A stretch of 58,188 nt of DNA from Photobacterium sp. OFAV2-7 (GCF_022347985.1 NZ_JAKRFQ010000003.1:1-58188), one strand, 5' to 3'. Shown: positions 26,051 to 35,515, numbered from the stretch's first letter. A program made the numbers and translations. The notes: generated by a model from the letters alone, not told the origin.

Positions 26051-26773
26051 TTATGGCTGCTGACGGGTTGCAGCCAGAACGATCTCGCGAATACACAAGT
26101 TCTGTGGCTGCTGGTAGGCAAAACTGATGGCATTGGCGATATCTTGCGGTGCAATCACCCCACCCATGCCGTCTTTCCACTCTTCGTAGCCCGCCTTGAT
26201 CTCATCATTGGTCGTGTGGCTTAGCAGTTCAGTTTCTACCGCACCCGGTGCAATCGTGATAAAGCGTACGTTGTCATCGGCCACTTCTTCACGGATATTC
26301 TCAGTGATGGCATGAACAGCAAACTTGGTGCCACAGTAGGCAGCGTGGCTCGGGAAAGTCTTGCGACCGGCAACCGAACTGATATTGATCACGGTACCGT
26401 GCTGGCGCGCCTTCATATCGGCCAGTACAACGTGAATGCCGTTAAGCAGCCCCATCACATTCACATCGAACATGGTTTTCCATTCAGCCGGATCCTGCTC
26501 ATGGGCCAGGCCAAGCAACATCACACCTGCGTTATTGATCAGGCAGTCAACCGGCCCGAACTGTGCTTCAGCTTCTTTGATCGCTGTAGCGAAGGCGTCA
26601 GCATCTGTGACATCCACCTGACGACACAATGTATTCGGCAGCTGCAACGCTTCCAGTCGTTCAATACGACGAGCCAGTAACAATAGAGGGTGGCCTTCTG
26701 CAGACAGTTTACGTGCGGTTGCTTCGCCGATACCTGAACTTGCACCTGTGATCACAATTAGAGACTTAGACAT
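26051..26773 (-). CDS. Short-chain dehydrogenase/reductase
   Basis: NAD(P)-dependent oxidoreductase of the classical SDR family, 240 residues. The cofactor loop TGASSGIG is at 9-16, NNAG at 80-83, and the catalytic Ser is in INISSVAGR (S132/S133) with Y146 and K150 (YCGTK). The ARRIERL segment after the second strand favours NADP(H). It resembles the YdfG-like group, which reduces small carbonyl compounds; substrate unknown. It is monocistronic, divergent from the AbgT transporter. Confidence 0.9.
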   Translation of the reverse strand: MSKSLIVITGASSGIGEATARKLSAEGHPLLLLARRIERLEALQLPNTLCRQVDVTDADAFATAIKEAEAQFGPVDCLINNAGVMLLGLAHEQDPAEWKTMFDVNVMGLLNGIHVVLADMKARQHGTVINISSVAGRKTFPSHAAYCGTKFAVHAITENIREEVADDNVRFITIAPGAVETELLSHTTNDEIKAGYEEWKDGMGGVIAPQDIANAISFAYQQPQNLCIREIVLAATRQQP

Positions 26774-27298
26774 AATGAAACCCTTTGCTAATAGATAGTA
26801 GAGATGTCATCAACGGCCGGCATTCAGTTGATGGCGCTACTATATCGGGCTGCACTGTTCAGGAAAAATATCCTTTTTTTCTGCTTATCATAAATTTTAG
26901 CTATGGATAGATAGCAAGATATATACGCGTCTCCTTGTCAAGATATGTAAAGCAAGTGTTACCAAAGCGGCGCATTGCTTCTCGACAATCAAGATCTGTG
27001 ATTAACCGCACGCAAATATCACTATACGGTCGCTAATTCACTGATTCATGTCATCTGAGCTTCCAACATAGAACGCCCAATAATCAACCTGTAACATAAC
27101 AACAACAAACAAACGCCAGTCGACACATAACCACAACGAACAATTAGCCCAAAATATTTACACTTTACAGACAATAGCTTCACGATAGACACATTTTGAC
27201 ACAATTATATTTTGTTTCAGATCTTAACAATGACGTAACCTCCTCCCCCGACAAGAGACGTACCCATTGATGGGATTAAACGATAAATGGAGGTCGTG
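26774..27298. other. Divergent intergenic region, SDR and AbgT transporter
   Basis: 525 bp without a gene. An inverted repeat CATCAAC (26809-26815)/GTTGATG (26828-26834) lies 36 bp before the SDR start and may be its operator. The rest is AT-rich and presumably holds promoters for both genes; I see no clear boxes. Confidence 0.5.
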
Positions 27299-28897
27299 AT
27301 GCACTCATCTGCTTCACCACAAACACAACAACCACCAAAGAAAACCTTATTCACCCGTTTTCTTGATACTGTTGAATGGCTCGGCAACCTGCTGCCCCAT
27401 CCAATTACCCTGTTTGCTATTTTCTGTCTTGCCATCCTCGTCGCATCCGGTATTGCCGGTTACTTTGAAGTGGCGGTCGCTGATCCCCGCCCAGAAGGCG
27501 CAGCCGGACGTGCCGCCGATGGCATGATCCAGGTTGTCAGCCTGCTCAACGCCGAAGGCCTGCAAAAAATCGTGGCCAATTTAGTAACCAACTTCACCGG
27601 GTTTGCGCCGTTGGGTACCGTACTGGTTGCTATGCTGGGCGTTGCCATTGCCGAACACTCAGGCATGCTTTCCTCTGCCATGCGCGGACTGGTGATGGGC
27701 GCCTCGCGCCGTATGGTGACACTGGTTGTCGTCTTCGCCGGTATCATTTCCAATACCGCCTCTGAGCTGGGCTATGTAGTACTGGTACCGCTGGCTGCCA
27801 TGCTGTTCCATTCCCTGGGCCGTCACCCGTTAGCCGGTCTGGCTGCAGCCTTTGCCGGTGTCTCCGGCGGCTACAGCGCCAACCTGCTGTTGGGTACCGT
27901 CGATCCACTGCTGTCGGGCATTACCCAGACTGCCGCCCAGATGATTGATCCGAACTACTCGGTCGGGCCGGAAGTTAACTGGTACTTTATGTTTGCCTCG
28001 ACGTTTGCCATCACCATTATGGGTGCCTTCGTGACCGAGAAAATTGTTGAGCCTAAGCTGGGCAAATACAATGCGGAAGAGGCCAGCGAAGATCTGGGCA
28101 AGGACAAGATGGGCAAGCTGACCGAGCTTGAGAAAAAAGGCCTGAAGGCTGCCGGCCTCGCCGCTCTGGTTGTATCGGCGCTGCTGGCACTGACCATCGT
28201 GCCGGAAAACGGGATCCTGCGCCATCCTGACACCGGCCTGGTTGCTGGCTCACCATTCCTTAAAGGGATCGTCGCCTTCATCTTCGTCTTTTTCGCCATT
28301 CCGGGCTTTGTCTACGGCAAGGTTGTCGGCACCATGAAAAATGACCGCGACGTAATTGATGCCATGTCAAAATCAATGTCCTCGATGGGCATGTACATCG
28401 TGCTGGTATTCTTCGCTGCCCAGTTTGTCGCTTTCTTCAAGTGGACGAACTTCGGCCAGGTCTTTGCCGTTGCCGGGGCTGATTTCCTCCAGTCCATCGG
28501 CCTGACCGGCCCGATGCTGTTCTTCGCCTTTATCCTGATGTGTGGCTTCATCAACCTGATGATTGGCTCGGCGTCGGCGCAATGGGCGGTTACCGCACCG
28601 ATCTTTGTTCCTATGCTGATGCTGGTTGGTTACGCTCCGGAGACCATTCAGGCGGCTTACCGTATCGGTGATTCGGTCACAAACATCATCACTCCGATGA
28701 TGAGCTACTTCGGGATGATCCTGGCCGTTGCTACCCGTTACCAGAAGAACCTTGGCCTGGGAACACTGATCTCGACCATGCTGCCTTACTCAATAGTATT
28801 CATCTTCGGCTGGAGCATCATGTTCTATGTCTGGGTATTTGTGCTTGGTATCCCGGTAGGTCCGGGAGCTGCCACCTACTACAGTATTGGCGGCTAA
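27299..28897 (+). CDS. AbgT family transporter
   Basis: Inner-membrane transporter of 532 residues of the AbgT family (p-aminobenzoyl-glutamate uptake in E. coli, sulfonamide/p-aminobenzoate efflux in MtrF/YdaH). Signatures include LGNLLPHPITLFAIF, FAPLGTVLVAMLGVAIAEHSG, SGGYSANLL and GSASAQWAVTAPIFVPML. I start at ATG 27299 (MHSSASPQTQ), five bases after GGAGG; the ATG at 27287 would overlap the Shine-Dalgarno. No abgA or abgB hydrolase is adjacent, so the direction of transport is open. A LysR gene lies downstream. Confidence 0.93.
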   Translation: MHSSASPQTQQPPKKTLFTRFLDTVEWLGNLLPHPITLFAIFCLAILVASGIAGYFEVAVADPRPEGAAGRAADGMIQVVSLLNAEGLQKIVANLVTNFTGFAPLGTVLVAMLGVAIAEHSGMLSSAMRGLVMGASRRMVTLVVVFAGIISNTASELGYVVLVPLAAMLFHSLGRHPLAGLAAAFAGVSGGYSANLLLGTVDPLLSGITQTAAQMIDPNYSVGPEVNWYFMFASTFAITIMGAFVTEKIVEPKLGKYNAEEASEDLGKDKMGKLTELEKKGLKAAGLAALVVSALLALTIVPENGILRHPDTGLVAGSPFLKGIVAFIFVFFAIPGFVYGKVVGTMKNDRDVIDAMSKSMSSMGMYIVLVFFAAQFVAFFKWTNFGQVFAVAGADFLQSIGLTGPMLFFAFILMCGFINLMIGSASAQWAVTAPIFVPMLMLVGYAPETIQAAYRIGDSVTNIITPMMSYFGMILAVATRYQKNLGLGTLISTMLPYSIVFIFGWSIMFYVWVFVLGIPVGPGAATYYSIGG

Positions 28898-28915
28898 ACA
28901 CGACACTCAACCAAC

Positions 28916-28946
28916 AAGCCGGGATTATTCCCGGCTTTTGTTTTTA
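28916..28946 (+). terminator. Terminator of the AbgT gene
   Basis: A perfect 9-bp stem AAGCCGGGA/TCCCGGCTT with loop TTAT is followed by TTGTTTTTAT. Confidence 0.9.
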
Positions 28947-29007
28947 TCCGGCCAGCCGCTATTCTGTTTGGTATCATGACCGTCTGATCCCCAACGAGTT
29001 TTCCCTT

Positions 29008-29853
29008 ATGGACTTACGCCTGCTGCGCTTTTTTGTTGCCGTCTACGAAGAGAAGAACATCACGCTTGCAGCCGAACGCTGCTTTGTCTCGCAGCCTTCT
29101 ATCTCCAATGCCATCAAACAACTGGAAGCCGAGCTCAACACCCCGCTATTTGTTCGCCATAAGAAAGGGGTCGATCTGACTGACGAAGCCCACTACCTCT
29201 ACCCGCTGGCGATCAGGCTGCTGGGCGATATAAACCGCCTGCCGCAGCTGTTTCAGCAGCGAACCGAGTGCCTGCCGCTCAAGCTAGCCAACTTTCCCGA
29301 TCTGAGCCAGTCTCAGCTGGCCCGGGTACTGGCCCAGCTTAAACAGCAGATCCCTAACTTATTGCTGGAGCTGGTTGATCACGATGCCCCTGCCGATGCA
29401 CGCCTGACGCTGGATATGTTCAAGGCCGAAGACGAGATCTTCCTGCCGCTGTGGGATGAAGACTATGTACTGTGCATGCCGCCCGACCATCCGCTGGCGA
29501 GTATGGAAAAGGTACCGCCGGAGCAGCTCCACCAGCATGATTTCATCGAATGTCCGCCTTGCGAAGCCCACCAGCAGACCATCGGCCTGCTGGCCTGTGA
29601 CGGCCTTGCCGTAAATCTGGTTGCCAAGGCCGAGCACAAAACCCAGGTGATGCATCTGGTACAGGCCGGACTAGGGATCTCTTTTCTGCCGACCGGAGTG
29701 CTGGAAACGGCCAACCAGCTGGTCACCGTCCCGCTGGACGGGCCGCGAATGTTCCGCCGACTTGGGTTATGCTATCCGTCAAACAAAACCCTCAACCCAG
29801 CACTGACGGCTGCCGTCAAGGTGCTGAGCCAATATGCCGTAGAAAAGCGCTAG
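29008..29853 (+). CDS. LysR family transcriptional regulator
   Basis: A 281-residue LTTR. The N-terminal helix-turn-helix (1-60) reads MDLRLLRFFVAVYEEKNIT, then AAERCFVSQPSISNAIKQLE. A periplasmic-binding-protein-like effector domain follows from about 90. It is on the same strand as the AbgT transporter but behind a terminator, and converges on the EamA gene, so its target cannot be read from arrangement. The effector is unknown. Confidence 0.92.
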   Translation: MDLRLLRFFVAVYEEKNITLAAERCFVSQPSISNAIKQLEAELNTPLFVRHKKGVDLTDEAHYLYPLAIRLLGDINRLPQLFQQRTECLPLKLANFPDLSQSQLARVLAQLKQQIPNLLLELVDHDAPADARLTLDMFKAEDEIFLPLWDEDYVLCMPPDHPLASMEKVPPEQLHQHDFIECPPCEAHQQTIGLLACDGLAVNLVAKAEHKTQVMHLVQAGLGISFLPTGVLETANQLVTVPLDGPRMFRRLGLCYPSNKTLNPALTAAVKVLSQYAVEKR

Positions 29854-29876
29854 CCTCCCAAGTTAGCAAAGACTAA

Positions 29877-30773
29877 CTAACGCAGCGACACCGCGACCAG
29901 CCCCAGGCACACCAATCCGGCACCGACCAACCGCGGCCGGTGTGCCGGCTCGCGCAATAGCCAGATCCCCAGCCCGACGCCAACCGGGATGCTGAGCTGA
30001 CGCAGGGCAACAACGTAGCTGACATTCTCTGTCAGCGTCATCGCCAGCAATACCAGCCCGTAGGTTCCGCCCATCATGAGCCCGGTCAGCAAGGCAATCT
30101 TTCTGTCCTGCCAGCCTTGTTTCAACTGCCGACGCCCTGCCCTGTTGCAACACCACAGCAACAACCACAGGCCCGTTACAATAAACTGCATTCCCAGATA
30201 ACCAAACGCTATCCACATTGGCGACACTGCGTGCTGATAATGCGCCGTCATCGCTGCCAGTGCATGGTTATCCAGGACCGAATAGCCTGCCGTGCCAATC
30301 GCCGCCAGCAGAGCCCACAGACACCCGCCGTGCCAATAGGCCCGCCAGTGCCAGCGACGAAAACTGACTACCGGCACCATCAGGCAACCGAGGGTCACCA
30401 GTACCATCCCGGCCCAGGCCAATATAGGCATCGACTGCCCGAGCAAGGTGCTGGCCGCCGCCACCATCAATACCGGCAGCGCCCGCGCTATCGGGTATAC
30501 CACGCCGACATCCGCCTGCTGATAAGCGCGCGCCAGGCTGGCCATGTACACCATCTGACAAAAGCCGCTGACCGTCAGCAGTAGCCAATACGAAAAAGAA
30601 AGCGGTGAGGCCGAGGTCAGGACCACCCATATCACCGGTACCAAAAGCATGCCGGCACCAAGGCTGGCAACACAGAAGAAGGCCGGTGTCGGCGTTCGGG
30701 ATTTTCCCAGCAGATTCCAGCTGGCATGAATCACGGCAGAAAGCACGACCAGCACAAAGGCAAACACAGACAC
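29877..30773 (-). CDS. EamA/DMT family transporter
   Basis: A 298-residue drug/metabolite transporter with ten hydrophobic helices in two EamA repeats (about 1-130 and 145-298). It shows SAVIHASWNLLGK near the start and VVYPIARALPVLMVA, EamA hallmarks. Substrate unknown. The GTG start at 30773 has GGAG 11 bases upstream. It follows the EAL-HDOD gene behind a terminator and converges on lysR with a 23-bp gap. Confidence 0.87.
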   Translation of the reverse strand: MSVFAFVLVVLSAVIHASWNLLGKSRTPTPAFFCVASLGAGMLLVPVIWVVLTSASPLSFSYWLLLTVSGFCQMVYMASLARAYQQADVGVVYPIARALPVLMVAAASTLLGQSMPILAWAGMVLVTLGCLMVPVVSFRRWHWRAYWHGGCLWALLAAIGTAGYSVLDNHALAAMTAHYQHAVSPMWIAFGYLGMQFIVTGLWLLLWCCNRAGRRQLKQGWQDRKIALLTGLMMGGTYGLVLLAMTLTENVSYVVALRQLSIPVGVGLGIWLLREPAHRPRLVGAGLVCLGLVAVSLR

Positions 30774-30835
30774 TGTCGATTTATCTCCTGCGGGGTTGGT
30801 AAGGTTGGTCTAGTCCAAAAACAACCAGTGTAAAC

Positions 30836-30873
30836 AAAAAGGCGGGAACACATAAGCAATGCTCCCGCCTTTT
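30836..30873 (-). terminator. Terminator of the EAL-HDOD gene
   Basis: An 11-bp stem AAAAGGCGGGA/TCCCGCCTTTT with a 15-base loop; the minus exit continues in T. It lies about 28 bp after the stop. Confidence 0.85.
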
Positions 30874-30900
30874 CAAAAAAGATTCATCAAACAGCCACAA

Positions 30901-32136
30901 TCAAGCAGTTGAGTCCGGGTTGGGAGATGTATCAAGGTACAGGGAAGACCACTGCAGGGCATGCTGATAGCTTTTCGCCACCAGCTCCTCACCTATCCCC
31001 AGCGCCTGGCAATGAACACTGATCTTCTCCCAGTCAGCCTGCTCGTAGGCATCAAGCAAGGCCAGTATCCGACCTAGCGCTCCCTGATGATTTAGCAAGG
31101 CCTCCCGCACATCCGGCTCAAGCGGCAACAGGGTCAGCAGCTGCTCCAGCGAGTTATCCAGCAAGGCATCGAGCAGTGAAAACAGACCGGTCAGAAACGC
31201 CTTGTCCTTTTCAACAGCCAGTCGGCTACTCGCCGCCAGCATCTCGCACATTCTGGCTCGCTGCAGTGACAGCGAATACAGCTCTTTAGGCTTATCGATC
31301 GCCGCATGCGCCGTTGCCACGGCACTGACGAAGATTTTGATTTTATCCTCACCAAGATAAACCAACGCCTGCTTAAACGAGCTGATAGGTTCAATGGTGC
31401 GATGAGTGGCCGCGTTCACGTAGCGCAGCAGCAGGTAGGACAGCGAAACATCACTGATGATGATCCTCTCGACCCGGCCAAAGTCCACCGGCTCACGGCA
31501 GATCTCCTGCAGCAGGCGCACAGTGGTCAGCTTTTCCGGTTCGACCTGACGATTTTTGAGCATCTCCGGCTTGCTGAAGTAATAACCCTGGAAAAACTGA
31601 AAACCGGCCTCATAGGCGGCGGCATAATCTTGATGGGTTTCTACTTTTTCGGCCAGAAACTTAAGCTTGCGGTCACGGTGCTGGTTGACGAACTCGCACG
31701 CCTGCTCGATGCCGATTTTCATTAAGTCCAGTTTGATAATGTGCACATAGGGCAAGAATCGCTGCCATTGCGGTGCCATCTCGAAGTCATCCAGGGCGAT
31801 GACATAGCCCTGGCGATAGAGATATTTGATCGCCACAAACAGCTCTTCATCCGGCGCACAGCTCTCGAGTACCTCAATAATCACTTTCCGCTTCGGCAGA
31901 AGCATAGGGAGCAGGCGGATCAGGCTCTCATAGGGAAAGTTGATAAAGGTGCGCTGACCGGCTGTCGCCGGGTTATCGCCAACCGCCATGTAATTTTCCA
32001 CCAGCAGCCGACACGTCGCCTTGTTCGCCTCGATAACCGGAAAAGCATTACTCTCCCCGTCGCGAAACAGCAGCTCGTACCCGACGGTCCGTTGCTGACG
32101 ATTAAAAATTGGCTGGCGTGCGACATAGGAATACAT
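30901..32136 (-). CDS. EAL-HDOD domain signalling protein (CdgJ/YuxH type)
   Basis: A 411-residue cytosolic protein. The N-terminal EAL-like domain (about 1-200) opens YVARQPIFNRQQRTVGYELL. The catalytic EAL motif is degenerate (E21-L-L-F) and the metal-binding DDFG motif reads DDFE, so c-di-GMP hydrolysis is unlikely. A C-terminal HDOD domain (about 205-400) follows. Vibrio CdgJ has this architecture and affects motility and biofilm; equivalence here is inference. It is monocistronic with a terminator behind it. Confidence 0.88.
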   Translation of the reverse strand: MYSYVARQPIFNRQQRTVGYELLFRDGESNAFPVIEANKATCRLLVENYMAVGDNPATAGQRTFINFPYESLIRLLPMLLPKRKVIIEVLESCAPDEELFVAIKYLYRQGYVIALDDFEMAPQWQRFLPYVHIIKLDLMKIGIEQACEFVNQHRDRKLKFLAEKVETHQDYAAAYEAGFQFFQGYYFSKPEMLKNRQVEPEKLTTVRLLQEICREPVDFGRVERIIISDVSLSYLLLRYVNAATHRTIEPISSFKQALVYLGEDKIKIFVSAVATAHAAIDKPKELYSLSLQRARMCEMLAASSRLAVEKDKAFLTGLFSLLDALLDNSLEQLLTLLPLEPDVREALLNHQGALGRILALLDAYEQADWEKISVHCQALGIGEELVAKSYQHALQWSSLYLDTSPNPDSTA

Positions 32137-32197
32137 GATGCCTGCGTGGTTCCTTAATAGTTTGAAATATAATTAAAATATCTAATCTAATTATAAC

Positions 32198-32217
32198 AGC
32201 CCCTGCGACAAGGGCTG
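32198..32217 (-). terminator. Weak terminator-like hairpin after rhtB
   Basis: A 6-bp stem CAGCCC/GGGCTG with an 8-base loop lies just past the rhtB stop; the minus exit is TTATAATTAG, without a proper T-run. Confidence 0.35.
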
Positions 32218-32222
32218 AACAG

Positions 32223-32840
32223 TCAAGCTTTGGCCGTTGCGAGCAGGGCACCACAGCCAATAAACATCGAACCAAACAGACGATTTAATCCGCCCATCAC
32301 TTTGGCCGAGCGAATATACGTAGTGAGCTTTGACGCCAAGGTGACGTAAAACAACATCACAACGGTATCAATGACCAACGTCGTGATCCCCAGCACCGTC
32401 AATTGCAGCAATTGCGGCTCAGCCGGATTCAGGAATTGAGGAAACAAGGCCACCAGAAATACGATCGTTTTGGGATTGGTCAAATTCACCATCACAGCCT
32501 GACGAAACAACTGCCAGGCCGAGACCTGGACAACATTCGCCTCGACGTTCAGCGACGCCCTCTCACGCCATTTCTGAATGCCGAGCCAGATCAGGTAAAC
32601 CACACCTACCCATTTAATAAGGGTAAATGCCGTCGCAGACTTGGCTACAATAGCACCCAGCCCCACACCGACCAGCAAAAGATGAAACGCCAAACCGGCC
32701 TGCAGCCCCAAGATAGAAGCCAGTGACTTGCGCCAGCCGTAAACCATCCCGTTGCTGATCGAGTTGACCGTACCTGAGCCCGGCGCCAAACTAAATACAA
32801 TCGCTGTCGCCAGATAAGCCAACCAAACTTCGATACTCAC
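32223..32840 (-). CDS. rhtB: LysE/RhtB family amino-acid exporter
   Basis: A 205-residue inner-membrane exporter with about six helices; in E. coli RhtB exports homoserine and homoserine lactone. SLAPGSGTVNSISNGMVYGWRKSL near the N-terminus and NLTNPKTIVFLVALFPQF are the LysE/RhtB signatures. The start is GTG at 32840 after GGGAGAG. The neighbours pldB and yigL reproduce the E. coli rhtB-pldB-yigL order, which supports the symbol; substrate is not proven. Confidence 0.88.
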   Translation of the reverse strand: MSIEVWLAYLATAIVFSLAPGSGTVNSISNGMVYGWRKSLASILGLQAGLAFHLLLVGVGLGAIVAKSATAFTLIKWVGVVYLIWLGIQKWRERASLNVEANVVQVSAWQLFRQAVMVNLTNPKTIVFLVALFPQFLNPAEPQLLQLTVLGITTLVIDTVVMLFYVTLASKLTTYIRSAKVMGGLNRLFGSMFIGCGALLATAKA

Positions 32841-33082
32841 TCTTGCTCTCCCTACCCTGTGAAACGCCTATTATGCAAAATAATTGCCCAGCTAATCAGG
32901 CATTATTCTTCTCTAATGCATAAAACGGCTACAAGTTAACAGTAGTTCAATCACTAAAGCAACTCGCACTCGCTTATAGAAAGCGACCACTTTACGTTAT
33001 ACTGAACTTAGATTTGCCATAAGCCTTAGCGCCTGACCGCACGCAACGCCTTATTTTTATTTTCATTACGCTGAGAAAAGCC

Positions 33083-34084
33083 ATGACTGTTCAACCACCG
33101 CACTACTTTAATTTTTCACAGGAATCTCAGTTTAGCGATACCATGGCAGGTCCCGTTGCCGAGCTCTGGCAGCACCGGCTAGAGGGCATGTTTGAGGGCA
33201 TTGATCAACTTAATGTCGGCTGGGTCAGCCTCACTGGGTTTAACCATGACAAAGCCATTATCGTGGTCAACGGCCGGATAGAAAGCTACTGGAAATACCA
33301 GGAGCTTTTTTATGATCTGGTGCAACAAGGCTATGATGTTTTTGCCCTGGATCATCGCGGCCAGGGCGTCTCAGACCGCTTGGCCGAAGACACCGAGCTT
33401 GGGCATATCGAGGAATTTGACCACTACGTCAGCGATCTCAAAACCTTCTTTGATACCGTTATCGCCCCCAAAGGCTACCAGCAACACTTTATGCTGGCCC
33501 ACTCAATGGGCGGCACCATCGGCAGCCTGTTCATGGCCAAATACCCCTCTCTGATAGACAGCGCGGTACTCAGTGCCCCGATGCACGGGATCAATATCAA
33601 CAATTGGATGAAGCCCATCGCCTCACCGCTGGCCCGTGTTGTCGAGCAACTTCAGCGCCAGCCTGACTACGCTCCCGGCCAGGTGCCGTATTATCCCAAA
33701 CCATTTGCCGACAACCCGCTTTGCCAAAGCCAGATCCGCTATCAGTGGTTTCGCGATCTGTATGAGCAAAAACCCGAGCTCAAAATCGGCGGACCGAGTG
33801 CCCGCTGGGTCTGGCAGGGGATCGCAGCTGCCAAGCAGTGCATCGAGCAGGCCCCAAACATCACCGCCCCTATCCTGCTGTTGCAGGGAAGCGACGATAA
33901 TATTGTCGATAACCAGGCGCACAACCTGTTTTGCCAGGCGATGCAGCAAGCCAACCGCTCCTGCCAGCTAACAGTCATCGAAGGGGCTCGCCACGAACTC
34001 CTGTTCGAGGTAGACAAATACCGTCACCCCGTTCTTGCGGCAATTATCAATCATTTTTGGAAGGCGGAAGAAATTGTAGGATAA
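33083..34084 (+). CDS. pldB: Lysophospholipase L2 (alpha/beta hydrolase)
   Basis: A 333-residue alpha/beta hydrolase removing the acyl chain of lysophospholipids. The nucleophile is S141 (LAHSMGGTIGSLF), the acid is probably in GSDDNIVDN, and the His in GARHELLFE. FALDHRGQGVSDR is the usual oxyanion-proximal strand. No signal peptide is evident, so cytosolic or peripheral membrane. It is divergent from rhtB and followed 100 bp later by yigL, as in E. coli. Confidence 0.94.
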   Translation: MTVQPPHYFNFSQESQFSDTMAGPVAELWQHRLEGMFEGIDQLNVGWVSLTGFNHDKAIIVVNGRIESYWKYQELFYDLVQQGYDVFALDHRGQGVSDRLAEDTELGHIEEFDHYVSDLKTFFDTVIAPKGYQQHFMLAHSMGGTIGSLFMAKYPSLIDSAVLSAPMHGININNWMKPIASPLARVVEQLQRQPDYAPGQVPYYPKPFADNPLCQSQIRYQWFRDLYEQKPELKIGGPSARWVWQGIAAAKQCIEQAPNITAPILLLQGSDDNIVDNQAHNLFCQAMQQANRSCQLTVIEGARHELLFEVDKYRHPVLAAIINHFWKAEEIVG

Positions 34085-34184
34085 ATTAACCCCTTTTTTC
34101 GCAGGCGATCTGGTTTAATATGAATCTTATTACTCCCTATCCCCAGGGGTGGTGAGAGTCCTATTCATTGTTCCGAGAGTTTCC

Positions 34185-34982
34185 ATGTATAAGATAGTTG
34201 CTTCAGATCTAGACGGTACCTTACTCACCCCCGAGCACAAAATTGCCCCTTTTACCAAAGATGTCCTAAACCAGCTTCACCATCAGGATAAAGCCTTCAT
34301 CTTTGCCACAGGCCGCCATCACATCGATGTCGCCGATATGCGCGAACAGCTGGGGATCCCGGCATATATGATCACCTCCAATGGTGCCCGGGTGCATAAC
34401 TGCCAAGGTGAAGTCATTTACAAACAGGATCTGGAGCCGAGTGTAGTCCGCGATATTGTTGCCATGGCGAAGCAGGATCCCGAGCTGAACATCCATATCT
34501 ACCGCAACGATGACTGGCTTCTAAATACCGACTGCGAATACCTGAAAGATTTTCACGAGACATTCCAGTACCAGCTATTTGACGTCGACAACCCGCCGCT
34601 AGAAGGCGTCGCCAAGGTCTTCTTTATCCGCGACGACCAGGATCACGACAAAATGGTGAAGTGGGAGGAGCGCTTCAACGCCGCTTTCGGCCAGCAGACC
34701 AACGTCGTCTTTTCGACGCCATGGTGCCTGGAAGTGATGGATGCCAATGTATCGAAAGGGCATGCTCTTGAAGCGGTGGCGAAAGAGAAAGGCTACGAGC
34801 TAAAAGACTGCCTCGCCTTTGGTGACGGGATGAACGATGTCGAAATGCTCAGCATGGCCGGCAAAGGGGTAATCATGGAAACGGCGCATGACAGGGTCAA
34901 GCAGGCCCTGCCGGACCATGAAATTATCGGCCCTTGCAGCGAAGAGGCTGTCGCCCACTACCTGGCCAACAACCTGCTGTAA
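34185..34982 (+). CDS. yigL: HAD-IIB (Cof-type) sugar/pyridoxal phosphatase
   Basis: A 265-residue HAD phosphatase; E. coli YigL dephosphorylates sugar phosphates and pyridoxal phosphate. Motif I is DLDGT (D8, D10) in MYKIVASDLDGTLLT, motif II FATGRHH, motif III the Lys in VSKGHALEAVA, and motif IV FGDGMNDVEML. I use ATG 34185, with GAGAG upstream, because the protein begins directly with motif I; the frame from 34149 adds 12 unconserved residues. Located after pldB. Confidence 0.93.
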   Translation: MYKIVASDLDGTLLTPEHKIAPFTKDVLNQLHHQDKAFIFATGRHHIDVADMREQLGIPAYMITSNGARVHNCQGEVIYKQDLEPSVVRDIVAMAKQDPELNIHIYRNDDWLLNTDCEYLKDFHETFQYQLFDVDNPPLEGVAKVFFIRDDQDHDKMVKWEERFNAAFGQQTNVVFSTPWCLEVMDANVSKGHALEAVAKEKGYELKDCLAFGDGMNDVEMLSMAGKGVIMETAHDRVKQALPDHEIIGPCSEEAVAHYLANNLL

Positions 34983-34997
34983 CCCAGGCAGCAATCC

Positions 34998-35026
34998 AAC
35001 AGGCTGCCTATAACAGTCAGCCTGTT
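34998..35026. terminator. Convergent hairpin, yigL and EVE gene
   Basis: Perfect 9-bp arms AACAGGCTG (34998-35006) and CAGCCTGTT (35018-35026) with an 11-base loop lie between converging genes. T-runs are short, so efficiency is uncertain. Confidence 0.55.
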
Positions 35027-35056
35027 GTTATGACACCCTTACTCTTACCACCCGCT

Positions 35057-35515
35057 CTAAAACTGCCCCGTCATCTGCAGAATTTCCTGCCACTGCGCGT
35101 CAGTCACCGGCATAATACTCAGGCGGTTACCGCGTTTGACCAGCGGCATCTCAGCCAGTAACGGATTGGCCTTCATCCGCTTGAGCGACACCAGGCGCAG
35201 GTGGCGCTGGTATTCTATATCAACCATAACCCAGCGCGGGTTATCAGGATCAGACTTGGGATCGTAATACGGCCCCTCCGGATCAAACTGGAAATGATCC
35301 GGGTAGGCCTCCCTGACCACGGTCGCAATACCGACGACCCCGACATCCTTGCACGATGAATGGTAGATAAACACCTGATCGCCGATTTTAATCTCGTCCC
35401 GCATCATATTACGGGCCTGATAGTTACGAACACCTTCCCAGCAGGAAACTTTTTGCTGCTTCAGGGTGTCTATCGAAAATGTATCCGGCTCTGTTTTGAA
35501 TAACCAATTGGCCAT
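35057..35515 (-). CDS. EVE domain protein
   Basis: A 152-residue protein made of a single EVE domain, a PUA-related fold that reads modified bases in nucleic acid. It begins MANWLFKTEPDTFSIDTL and shows CWEGVRNYQARNMMRD, GDQVFIYHSSC and GIATVVREAYPDH, as in bacterial homologues of THYN1. Start ATG at 35515. It stands alone between yigL and a divergent lipoprotein gene; no restriction system is nearby. The ligand is unknown. Confidence 0.92.
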   Translation of the reverse strand: MANWLFKTEPDTFSIDTLKQQKVSCWEGVRNYQARNMMRDEIKIGDQVFIYHSSCKDVGVVGIATVVREAYPDHFQFDPEGPYYDPKSDPDNPRWVMVDIEYQRHLRLVSLKRMKANPLLAEMPLVKRGNRLSIMPVTDAQWQEILQMTGQF

